A DNA stretch of 64,000 nt, from assembly GCF_031877795.1 (NCBI RefSeq), contig NC_133943.1, positions 11,463,001 to 11,527,000 of the forward strand, in the 5' to 3' direction. Shown here piece by piece: positions 12,093 through 23,192 of the stretch. The notes beneath the pieces are model-generated. The model made no database searches. It was given only the letters and a program-made list of their open reading frames with translations, and was not told where the DNA came from. Position 1 is the first letter of the stretch. Each line of letters starts with the position of its first letter. The DNA is from Strix aluco (lineage: Eukaryota; Chordata; Aves; Strigiformes; Strigidae). The position numbers were made by a program, and so were the translations under genes.

Positions 12093-15000
12093 CTAAAAAG
12101 GGAGGGTAAGAAAACATGCTGTAAGGTTACTATTCATTGCACGTATTTGTACATTCCTATCAGTAATACAAAGCCAATGAACACTTTGGTTAGTAACCCA
12201 TCAAAAGGCACAGACAACTGAAATTAGGAAGTGCTCCTTTCTCTTCTCTACTCCAGTAACTGTTTGCAATCTAACATATAATACATGTCTCTTCACATAC
12301 GTGCAAATACGTTAAGTTTACTGCTTACCAAGAGTGTCTTTAATAAGCACGTTCAACTTTTGTTCCATGTTGATTCCTCTATCATCTTTAGGTACCTGCA
12401 CCCGATTAACTATTTCTTGTTTAATGGAGTTGATCACAAATAGTAAGTTATCTGCAAAGAAAAAAAAATATTTACAGTACAGTCCCCCAGAGCAAAAGAG
12501 ATCCACAGTTGTCCACACACAGTTATCACACTTACTGTAAAATTAAGATGTAATAGTTTATATCTGTAAACATATTTTCAAAAATAATTACGTTACATGC
12601 ATACATTTATGTAATTTACATCTGTAAAGTAGCTCAACACTGCAGGTAACCCAATTTACACACACTTCATGGAGTGGACTGCTTTTGTACCACCAAAATT
12701 GTTGGGTTTGTACTAACCCTGTTTTCTCTATAAACTGCCAGATGTGACCCAGGTTACATGATGGTGCAAAACACAGACTTGTCTGAACAAAAGAAAAATT
12801 AAGATGTGAAGAGTTGTATTTACCATATTCCGTGTTGAGACCCCAGAGTTTTACTTTATTGGCTTCATACTGGGCTTTCTTTTTTAGTCTACAAGCCCTA
12901 TAGTAAGAAGAGGGGAAGAATTAGAACACTAACAAAAATTCCAAAATACTAAGAGCATCTGTTTGTTTGCCACACGAACTTATCAACCAATACTCCCAGA
13001 GCTGTGATGTTAAAAAATCATCTATCTAGTAACTCACCTTCACTGAAAGCACTCTGCTACCGATATTTGCTTACATTTCACACTTGCAGATTTTATCACT
13101 GTATCAATCATTTGCCCTGCAGCCAAGTAAGCCAGCTTCTGCTGCAAATACATCATTACCTAGGGAACAGGCAAACTACATCTCCAAAATGCCAGTTGCC
13201 CTGCTTTTTGATAAACTGGTAATTAGCCCATTGCAGGAACTGCCATGATGAAGCAGGATCTCTTGAAGCAAAAATTAGTTAGACCTTAATTATACAGTTG
13301 TAGCAATCCAAATTTAGTCATCCATGTAGTGTTATCTAATATATACCTGGAAGCCAGCTTGTTCTTTTCTTTTCTTGACCTCGGTCTGGCAGTTAAGGGA
13401 AGTTCACTGACTGGCGTCAGGTCACTGATCACTTTATTCAGCTTCCTCAGCTCATTACCAATCTGTAGAAGTTTTCTGGGGTTGGGAGTCAGGTCTTCTA
13501 CATCAGTCCTCCGTGACTTCTTTGCTGCATATTTTCCTGTTTTAAATACGCAGAAAATTGGGTTGGGAAGTGATAATACATACACAAACCTGCAAAAAAA
13601 CATTCTTAAATATGTATTTTTTTGGGTGCAGTTTAAGTTCCTTTGTTCGTTACAAGAGAATGGACTGGAATCATGTGATCCCTATGGCCTTTCACAATAG
13701 AAAGAGCATTTCCAGACAAACTGCTTTGTACAATTCATATTATATCCAGATCAGATAAGAGCAAATACTGCTGGCCAGGCTACTGGATGTGATAGACAGT
13801 ATACACACAACTGTGCTGAAAAATGTATGTCACAAGTTCAAACCCAGTTGTTTTGCCCCAACTGTAACTTGCTAACTCATGTGTTCAGCCAATATATCCT
13901 CTCGCACACTCAAGTTGATTATACGTTCCTAAATAATCCTGTTGCTGAAGTTCTGTATTAAGAAAGGGTGTCGAGGCCTGTTACTGAAATGATCTTCAGT
14001 GATATGGAGCTTAAATGATCCACACAAAGGCTAGTTAACCCCTTTATATGTATTTGAGGCTAATTTAAGGCCTGGTTTTCCTGAGGAAATACACATACTT
14101 AAGATAATTTTATTCCTTAAAATTCTCTGCCACTCCCGTGTCTTTTTCTAGATTTCTATTAAAAATGCTGGGTGTTACAGACACTCGCATTAAAATGTTA
14201 ATAAAACTAACAAAACCTGCTCCAGAAATATTTATTAGGGAGTTAATAATTTAGCATGATTTATCTGAGGTAGTAGATGACCTTGGTACATGTCTGCATA
14301 TGAAAGTTAAAAAACCCTGCACGTGTTATATTCTGTAGCTTCTGGATATTAAGCAGTGTTTGATCCTACAAATCCCTTGCATATGCACCTCACTTACAAG
14401 TCACTTGTTCCTCCAAGTGTCTGGTGGGACTGAGTCCTCAAGGCATGTTTGGTTATTTGGTGTTTAATAAGAAGTATAGATATAAGCCTTCACAAGAAGG
14501 AGCAGTGACAGGCACTTTAGGTATTGATATTTCACTATAAGATAAATAAGCATATAAAAACTAAGGAGATTTTAAAAAAGAAGTTTTCTTCCCTGAATAA
14601 ATCTACAAGTAACAACAATAAAAAAATCTTTTGGCTTAATAATGGAAGGTAAACCACCATGTTAAAGATAGTAATTTTCAACTGTAAGGGAATGTTAACA
14701 TTATAACCAGGGAAGCTGCTTTCATTTTGTCCTTCAAAGCCAAAATCAAATGGAGCAGCCTACCAAAGAGGTCCTGTGACAAGAAAACAAACATTACTCC
14801 TAAGAGTGGTCTGTTCTGGGTGATGTTAGTCATGTGGGCAGTACAGCAAATTGCTAATCAAAAAGTTACGGGAATAAAACACAGTTATTAAACCAATTGG
14901 TTTAAGTTTCTAAGAGGGTATTTTAAACAAATAGTTTATTCACAGAAGAGTAACTGCTTGACTGTGCTGCATTCACAGAGGTGGGAGAAACAAGTAGGGA

Positions 15001-18000
15001 GGAGCAAACAGAGACAGTTACGCCTTATTGCTTGTCCTTTAGTTCATACTGCAGTTAATGTGAACTCTGCATCTCAGATCACTTCCAGCTTACTTCTAAC
15101 ACAAGCAAGACTGAAACTAACATCTACAAGGCGCAAATCTCAGTTAAGAGACCCATCCAACATGTTTACAGTATCGCACCGAGAAAATTTTGAACTCCTG
15201 GGGTTTCCACTGGAAGCCCTTGGAAGTTACAATTCTCAATTCATCCACCTTCCTCTGGAAGAAACCACAGTGAAAGTTACTACTGTATGTTCACTGTGCC
15301 TTCGTTGGACACTGTGCAGAACTCTGCTAATTAAGCAACAGACCTACAGTGTTTTAAGGATTTATTTTCATGGTCAAAACACAACTTCTCAGCACTTGCA
15401 AGGATGGGAGTTTGGCTACTGAAGGCGTCAGAATGACAGACATTCACTTGTAACTAGGACTCTATTCTTACCATGATGGAGACCATTCTTCTGATACATG
15501 TTACTTGGTAACGTATCTCGATTCCACTCGGATGGCCTCAGCATTCTTTCTTGATGTGACGGTGTCAGTTGCTCGCTGTACTCCCAGAAATATCTTCGCT
15601 TGCCTCTTTTCCGAGAGGATATTGCAGTCATTTCTTTTAAATCCTCCACAGAATCATTTTCATACCCTAAAAGGAGGCATTGCATTGTTTACATAATGTT
15701 GACAAAACTGTTTCTAGCCCTTTAACAGTGGACTGAGTATTCAAGTTAGGAGCAAAACCACAGATGAGGCCTGTTTTACATTATCTAACAGACTTGGTTT
15801 TCAGCATCAACTACTACTGGGTACTTGCCTTAAATTCAGGGATAGACACTGAGCTGTTGATGGTGCTTCATTAGTTGAAAAGAGACAAATTATTTATGCA
15901 TTGAAAGCCCCTTTATGTTCTCTGACCCCTTAAGCTCTATTGCTCTTCTCCCCCACAATCCTACCACTGCAGAATACAGATGACAGCTGTTGAAGAGTGT
16001 TCTTCCATCCTTACAATTTTCTCCAAGAATTTACAGGAACATAATCCTAACTCGCCTCCACATTTTAATTAATCTCTAATCAAAAAGCATGTAAAGAGAA
16101 GCAGATAATAAAGACAGATTATCAAAAGACTAATAAAGAAATCAAAATTATTCAATCATAGAATATTCTGAGTTGGAAGGGACCCACTATGATCAGAGTG
16201 CAACTTCTGCTTTTCCTTAAGTTTGAATACCTTTGGGAAATAAGTCAAACCACCCATCTCTATTAGACTAGAGGAAGGGGGCTCTGTTATGAGGACAATG
16301 ACCATAAGAAAAGACCATCTAAACTGAAGGGATCTGGACACAAGTTGTTCAATCTCTTCTTCACCTCTTTAGTGGGATGAAGAGAAATGATCCACAGTAA
16401 AGTTACACAATATTTAGAGGTACATTATGATGGACTTGATATGATGAACTGTTTGTGAAGTACATGGAAGCTGCAATGCAACTATCCACACCGCATAAAT
16501 ATTTATACCATAATTATGTAAACACAAACCACAGTTTTTAAAACCCCATGTATGCTTTAGAAAATAAAAACAACCTATACTAGGGTTAAACCCCAAACCA
16601 CTGCATCACCTTTTGTACTAAAATGCTATACAATAGTTTACATTTACTAAAAAAGAATGTGTTTCAAAACATTGCATATACGGATGAAGCTTAAAGAAAA
16701 GCCAACCACTGAACAGACTATACGTTTAACAAGCCTTGACCCCATCTGCTTGAGCTCTGCTTCATCTTTTAACAGTAGCACAAAGAACACTTTCTTCTTT
16801 TTAAAACAGTCCTTTCAATTAGTCTGTTTGCACTTGAAAAACCAGCTGAAAGAGGAAAAATAAACTTTCTTGCTTTGGTCTGACTCTCACCTCATAACCC
16901 AAAGTATGAATAAAAGTTCGGTGCATAGAAGGATGAAATTAGTTCTGAAATTCTCTTTCTAATAATTTCATAACTTACTTTTAAAAAGTAAATTTACATG
17001 TACTTATAAAAAATATAGTATATTTTAAAGGCAAATCAAACAATGAAATGTATTTTATAAAAAATTTTTCTTGTATAGCCAAAAATTACGACAATTTACA
17101 TTATAGTTTCAAATACCATATTTTTAACTGTACTTCCATTTTACCCAAATGCTGTTTGGCATAAGCATCAAAATACTTTTAAAAAAACCCACTTATTTTC
17201 CACTTGAAAAAACATGTCAAGCTATGTAACGCATTATACAGATATGTATAAATTTAGCCCATCTTCATGATAACACAGAATTAAGCCAACTGATGAAAAC
17301 AAGTCTCTTTAAGAGCTGATGTGTACAAATGTACAAGGTTAAAATCAAGACTTCCTGTTTGCTTATTTAAACTATAATTAAGTTAGCAACTTAAATTATG
17401 TTGACTTAATGCATCCTGCCTTGCAACTCTAACATTGACCTGCTATCATTTTCAAGTTACATAGAATAATCTAGTGCACCATGTCCTAACCTCGTCTGTA
17501 ACATACAGGAGTGCAACAAATCTGTTCAGCTTTTGTGCACTGTGTTCATCTTCTTTGAATTTTCCTCTTAGGAAAGATCATGTAGCAGTCTCACTTTCTT
17601 TGGTGGGCTTCTAAGAAATCTGAAAGGGTTCTTCTATTTACCTTTCAAGCCCTGCACAAGTCCCTCCTAAAAATCTTTGTTCACATCCCTTACTATGGTT
17701 TTAGGTTTAAATTCATCAGGGTTAAATTAAGTAAAACAGAGAACAGGACAGACGTGGCTTCTGCATCTTCCCAGATTAAAAGCCCCACCAAAACAAACCC
17801 AGAAAACCCCTTCTCTTTACCATTTAATCATACTGACTTCTGTCAAGCCATTTATGAGTCTTTTTCCCCCCAGCTGATGGTCCAGGTGCTCAGAATAGAT
17901 GCAATGCAACTTCTTTAAACAATCTCCATGTCTCTACAAGCACTTTCCCCTTTCAGCTAGTTCTTCTCCAGTGCTATCAATCATGAATCAGTTGCTGCAT

Positions 18001-21000
18001 CTCCCATTTCTGAAATCTCTTGACTACCTGATGGGAGCAGCAGTCATTTGCAAATATTTCTATTAAATGAGATATGTAAAATATACCAGTAATGGAAAAA
18101 AAAGGTAAGTGCTAAAAAAGGCCGGGGCTGATAATTCCCATAATAAATTTCCTTCGGAGGTGATCAAAATGGCTAAATCTGTATCATGGTGATAATAATA
18201 ACAACATTGTTGCCCAACAGCCAGTTACATTTTTAGTTAGTTCTCTTGAGTTCCCAAAGTTCACTATATCAAAGTATTCCCTCAGACAACACTAGCGCTT
18301 TAAGAAAGCATTGCATGCACTCCAAAAACATACATGGAGAAGAATAAACAAAAGCAAACTGTGTATAAAATACATCAGAGGGTCAGCAATAACTAAGTTT
18401 TTGTCCTTTCTCGTAAATTACTTCTTCACTCTAAATTTATCAACTGATTTTGGTTGTACTATGGAAGGTTAAATCTTCCCGTGCCATGCCTATTTTTAGA
18501 AACTTTATCCAGAGTATTTACCTTTACTCAAAAGGTAAAAAGCAACACAAAGTACAAGAGTGACATTACTAAAGTACACAGAGACATTACTTTCTAATAT
18601 AATCAAAACATATGGTGAAACTCTTAGTATCACCATACTCAAGGTGAATGGCTTCATTCACTTAAAGTTCTAGCAAGCTTGTATAAGCTTGTTCCTCAGT
18701 TACTGTACTGCACGACATATTTAGAAGGCAAGAGCAATTGCTCGTCAGTAAAATTTGAACAAACGGCAAATAGTTAATGTAATTCCACCAACTGAAATCC
18801 CAGTATTTTAATACGACATCTCTTTTTCAAGGTTATCAGGCTTTCTGTGCAACATGCCTCCGTGGGCTGCAAAGCACCGTGCAGTACAGCAATCATTACA
18901 GAGCTGTAATAGCTACTCAAAGCCCCAGAAAGTAGAGGGAGTTCAATTCAGAAGAAGGGAGGAAGAGGTTTTAAAATGCTACTAAAAATGTGTTATGTAT
19001 ATGTAAAAGTAACATAAAGGACATAATGCTTGGTAAGTTTAATGCCAACTCAGGAAATCGATTTAGAAAATAATTTAATCTGAGAGTTCATTATGACAAA
19101 CACTGACAAGCTTTATGGAAGCTGCTGTTTTTAAAAAGGCAAAATTTCAGCTGCTTTCCCCCCTCAAGTTACATATTGCCAAATGTCTGAATACCTTAAT
19201 TCTTGTACTCTACTACAAAGCATTTATAAAATGTGAATATTACAATACTTTCTACAATGAAACTAATACTGGTTTACAGTTCTGTCCCTTTCCCTTCAGA
19301 TTTTATTTTTACATAATGTTACCGCTTTGTTACCTTCTAGGTGAAGGTTAGTTCTTATATCTGTTGTTAAGGCTCCATTTCTACATGCAGAAGAGAGGAA
19401 TTCAGTATCCTTTGAAGACTCACTAAGTGTTACTGCTGAAAACCACCAAGAAATGATTCTATTAGTTTCAGTGGTAGGTATTCTTTGGATTCTGTGGAAA
19501 ATTGTACCTACAGCAGGGCTTAGGTAATTATGAAATTATTTCACTCAGGCTATGATTTCATACCAGCTATCAACAGATACAACTCTGGATAAATTCAAAG
19601 CAGCAACCTACTGAAGCACTAGAAAGCTCCACACATCCTATCATCAAGCCACAAAAAAGTAAGACAACAATTGCAGATGGTTGCTTTACAACCTTAGGCT
19701 ACAAGATAGGTTTCCTATATTCTCTATGATTTTGTTGCATGACCACAGTTTATGCAGTTTTTCTCGAAACAGTGCAATAGAGACCTTGTATAGTTTTCAT
19801 TAACTACATTTTGAAAGCACTTAGAAAATCTGGGATGAAAGTTCATAATTAAGACCAGTGTTGCTCATCTGTAACTATGAAGCATTCTAAAGCGTTCTTT
19901 CCCACTTGGCAGACAAATCCATTAACCTCCATGTTAACAAAGCCCAACTTTGCTGGTACCTGGTTCTGAGAAAGTATCGCTGATGTCATCATCTTTATCA
20001 TCCTCATAATCTTCTTCCTCATCATCGTTTTCAGACAGCTCGTGCTCACTGCCGAATCCTTCATCATGGTCTTCATCTTCAATATCATCCTCATCATCCT
20101 CATCTTCCTCAGGGTCTCCTTTGGCTGACTGTTCACCCAAACTGTCTGTCACAAAAAGAGAATAGTTGTGCTCTTCTTTCTTCTGTGAAGAATCTGATAC
20201 TGATGTGCTGGCAGAAAGACTGCTCTCCCCCACAACTAGCCCTGGGGTTTCCTGGGGTGGACTGAGGAGCAGTTCTTGAGTCTCTTTGAAAGGCAAAATA
20301 GGAGGCGTACTGTGACTATGCGGGGACTCTATTCCTTTTCTTTCTTGTCTCTTTGCCACAGCACCACAATAGCAGGTGTTTTCTTTTGCTGCATCAGCAT
20401 GTGTCTGGCTCAGCACTGGTCTGCTCTGTGGTAAAGGGTTGATCTTTACTTTTGCCTTTTTAACGTACTCTTTACATTCAACATGAATGTTCACCTTTTC
20501 ATTATTGTACACATTGGTCTTCACCATGATTTGTGTACTGGAAGCAGGTTGCGTTGCAGGTTTGCCTGCCTTCTGAACACAGTCCGACAAAGGTGCCTCA
20601 GCCTGAATGTTCTTAGAGGAACAGACTGGGGCTGCTGCTCTGGTTGCAATTTTTTTGCCAGGTAACAAAGAATTTAAAGGGTTTTGTTTTACACTAAAGA
20701 GCAAATCAGGGTAATAGAGTGAATCAGAAACAGGTTGAGAGTCCTCACTGTTAAGCTGAGCCAGTGTTGGTGTTTTGCTTATCACCTCTTCATCTTGGTA
20801 TGGGCTTGAAAAGTCATCAAGGCCCAGGTAATCCACCTCTTTTGTTCCCCAGATGTCACAGCTGGTTAATTTAGTGTACTTAGTTAAGTCTTCACAGTAG
20901 GTGTCCCACTGCTCCCACTTTGAGGTGAGAGCAGCTTCTTTGTCCAGGATATCCGTAAAAGACTCCAAGTTCTCAAGGTCTTTGCAGTCCTCCATTGAAA

Positions 21001-23023
21001 GTAAGTTGTCTCTGGAGCTTTGCTGATAGTCCATTTCTCTGTCCTGTGCATAATAAGACAAGTTAAAAATTAATTCCAAGGAAAGTATCAATCATCTCTG
21101 TCCTCTACTTCAATCTAGTATGGGGAGCTTAATTCCAGTGAAGTGTAAGAGAGTGATAACATATGAAGATACCTCAACTTCCAACTAAAAGCTGCTTTTG
21201 AGGGTCAGAATGAAGTCCAGCTTCTGTGCTTCAGCAGCAGATCCTTCTGAAGAGATTGCTAAAGATACAAGTCAAATGCCGCTGGATTCTTTTGCTGCTA
21301 TTGCAAATCCATCTGGTCATCAGCAACTAGACTAGTACCAATATCCATGTATTTAAAGTATGAAAGACATCACAAGCAAGCTGTTCTAGTCTCTATTAAC
21401 CTAGGTCAATCTTTGTTGTGTGCTTAACAGAATATGCTTAAGTTTACCAGTCCCTGGAAAACCTAATTCTAACACGATCAATTAACAACCATGAGCTGCC
21501 TTTCTCCCTTGATGCAGGGCGGGGGGGGGGAAAGAAGAATGCTAGTATAAGTAGCTCATGAGTCAACTTTTATTTTGCTTCCCCTGCATTCACAGCTTGG
21601 GTGAAATAGCATATAGCTGCTCTTGCAGAAAAGACTGTAAGGAACAGTCTCAAGCACCATTACATAATGTCAACACAGCTCTATTTGAGACTTGTATATC
21701 AAACCTCTCCTGATGGCCAGCTTTAGCAAGCGTCTATTGAAGAAGCATCACATTTGCTGGACAAGCAGTTAGGCTCTTCCCTAATCAGTAGCTAGCAGTA
21801 ATGAATAATCTTTTAGCATTCTTGAACAAATACCCCTTTATTACTACATGAACTCAGGGTATTAGTCTAGGAGAGGAAGTTATGTACACACACAGAAAGT
21901 TGACCTACCAGTTCATACATGAAGTCTGGATCTGAACTGCTTGCCAAGAGATCCGTGCTCATCAGCGTCTGCTCTGAAAACACATGGCTCCGAAAGGCGT
22001 CCCCAAAAGGAGGGTCCATTCCACTCACACTGGGCTACAACAAAATTGATACTGAGATTTGAAGCATTCTACAAAAAGGCATATTCTTTTCTTCAACAAA
22101 ACATAATGACTATTGCCATTTCACCCAAGTCTCTGAACTTGTGCTATACTTGCATCTGGAAGGGTTTTACCTACACAGACAAGCATGTCATTTCTCAGAG
22201 TGAGAGAATGCTTTAAGAGCAGCTAACAACATGCAGCTCTTTAATCAAAGGACACATTTGTATTCATCATATAGCTGCAAGAGCATTGCTCATTCATTCT
22301 TTTTTGTTGGTTTGAAATTCTCATGCGTTTGCCAAGTTTAGGGATATGTTAGCATTTGTAGAAGAGGAGAGCGAGTACTGGCAAGATCTGTGAGTATCAA
22401 TAGGCACTACACACTTGCAGGGCCTTCACCCTAATACAAACCATTTTGTACTAAAGCAGTGTTGACTGTTTTTAGAACCATTAGAACTCATAAAACTTCC
22501 ACCTGAGACGGTAACAAAAGTAAGATTTATTACAACTAAATCAAGAGTGTTATATCCCTCGAGAACAATGTAGAACTTTCAAAAAAAAATTATGCAGGGT
22601 GACTGGGCATGCAGGGAATGGGCAGCAAGGCTTTCTGCTACATTTAATTCCAGACCTCTATTTCTCTTCTAGACACACTCGCCCTGAGGGTTGGGAAGGC
22701 AGAAACACTGTACTGCTGAAAGTCATTCAGTGTGCTGATGTGTGAATCACTGCAGTAATAAAAGGCTGCTCTCCATGCATCCACCCTCATCAAGGCGACA
22801 ACTTTGCTGAATCTTGCTGTGTGAACAAATACCAAGGGCAGCAACACAGCTTCCTTCATAGACACTACTGGGACCCTAAAAAATATACACCGTTTATTCT
22901 CTTATAAATTCTCCCTGCTAGTGCCAGCCAAATTTGCTCTTAAACTTTTTTTTTTTAAAAAAACAAGAAAGCAGAATTTTTTACAGAAGCAAATAAAATC
23001 ATTAACTGATTTACCTGAGGCAT
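11977..23023 (-). CDS. CREBRF: CREBRF, CREB3 regulatory factor, complete
   Basis: Eight coding pieces on the minus strand: 23015-23023, 21909-22034, 19960-21043, 15472-15666, 13347-13536, 12824-12897, 12329-12451 and 11977-12092. All have GT-AG borders and matching phases. They total 1917 nt and 638 aa, against 639 as I recall for human. CREBRF (Luman recruitment factor) is a nuclear bZIP-like protein that binds CREB3/Luman and promotes its turnover. It acts in ER-stress, glucocorticoid and nutrient responses. Landmarks: a conserved N terminus ([12 protein letters not shown]), a long low-complexity middle with an acidic Asp/Glu run at about 350-395, the conserved segment [12 protein letters not shown], and a basic-leucine-zipper region at about 520-590 with NKLASRACRLKK, which fits the bZIP basic signature. 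The C terminus is [12 protein letters not shown]. The start is the ATG of the CREBRF-type [13 protein letters not shown] terminus. The M in MDPPF is a possible second start. Confidence 0.98.
12329..12451 (-). CDS. CREBRF: CREBRF coding exon, residues 560-601 (zipper-like helix)
   Basis: A 123-nt exon with acceptor TTTGCAG and donor GTAAGC. It encodes [19 protein letters not shown] and then [13 protein letters not shown], the helical zipper-like region. Confidence 0.97.
12824..12897 (-). CDS. CREBRF: CREBRF coding exon, residues 535-560 (bZIP basic region)
   Basis: A 74-nt exon with acceptor ACTATAG and donor GTAAAT. It encodes [20 protein letters not shown], then NTEY, the second half of the basic region and entry to the zipper. 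Confidence 0.97.
13347..13536 (-). CDS. CREBRF: CREBRF coding exon, residues 472-535
   Basis: A 190-nt exon with acceptor AAAACAG and donor GTATAT. It encodes [19 protein letters not shown], then [17 protein letters not shown] and the first half of the basic region, [14 protein letters not shown]. Confidence 0.97.
15472..15666 (-). CDS. CREBRF: CREBRF coding exon, residues 407-472
   Basis: A 195-nt exon with acceptor TTTTAG and donor GTAAGA. It encodes [20 protein letters not shown], then [14 protein letters not shown] and [16 protein letters not shown]. The Arg in WNRD (codon CGA at 15518-15520) corresponds by alignment to human Arg457. Confidence 0.97.
15667..19959 (-). other. CREBRF 4.3-kb intron
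   Basis: The intron between the acidic-region exon and the next one. A CR1-like end lies near 16153. Otherwise it is plain AT-rich sequence with no coding signal. Confidence 0.6.
16153..16200 (-). repeat. Old CR1 LINE 3' end
   Basis: On the plus strand, AATCATAGAATATTCTGAG followed by TTGGAAGGGACC is the reverse complement of a CR1 3' end (TTCCAACC... then ATTCTATGATT). The CR1 sense strand is therefore minus. It may extend toward 16390 with heavy decay. Confidence 0.6.
19960..21043 (-). CDS. CREBRF: CREBRF large central exon, residues 46-407
   Basis: A 1084-nt exon with acceptor TGCACAG and donor GTACCAG, ending after the first base of a Gly codon. It holds [19 protein letters not shown], the conserved [20 protein letters not shown], Ser/Thr-rich segments, and the acidic stretch [19 protein letters not shown] followed by [11 protein letters not shown]. 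It is the longest uninterrupted real reading frame in the window. Confidence 0.98.
21044..23014 (-). other. CREBRF introns around the second coding exon
   Basis: Introns 21044-21908 and 22035-23014. They contain a G10 run near 21521 and no other feature I recognise. Confidence 0.55.
21909..22034 (-). CDS. CREBRF: CREBRF coding exon, residues 4-45
   Basis: Forty-two codons with acceptor TTGTAG and donor GTAGGT. It encodes [17 protein letters not shown] through [11 protein letters not shown], the conserved N-terminal block. Confidence 0.96.
23015..23023 (-). CDS. CREBRF: CREBRF first coding piece (9 nt, Met-Pro-Gln)
   Basis: ATGCCTCAG followed by the donor GTAAATC encodes only Met-Pro-Gln. 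It joins in phase 0 to the exon beginning CCCAGTGTGAGTGG. The remainder of this exon, at higher coordinates, is 5'UTR. A possible acceptor (TTCTACACAG) puts its 5' edge near 23192, but I cannot confirm it. A G at -3 of the ATG is favourable. Confidence 0.9.
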
Positions 23024-23192
23024 TTCCAAGCCCAGATTCCCCAAATCCAATTCCAAACTTCTTGTTTTATTCACTTGTAGATTCCTTTCCAGCTTTACTT
23101 CAGTCTCAGTGAGTTTACACAATCCATGCAATGAAATTTTTCCTTAGGATAACTTCAGTTCACCCTGATGGAGCTCTTCTATTTGTAGACTT

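Larger units (their letters stand above)
12093..15471 (-). other. CREBRF introns between the last five coding exons
   Basis: Introns at 12093-12328, 12452-12823, 12898-13346 and 13537-15471. They are AT-rich and hold no further exon, RNA gene or clear repeat that I can support. Confidence 0.6.

Noticed and set aside
14958-15422. 154-codon plus-strand frame next to a CREBRF exon
   Set aside because: Lies in CREBRF intron DNA with no recognisable domain or promoter. Length alone is weak evidence.
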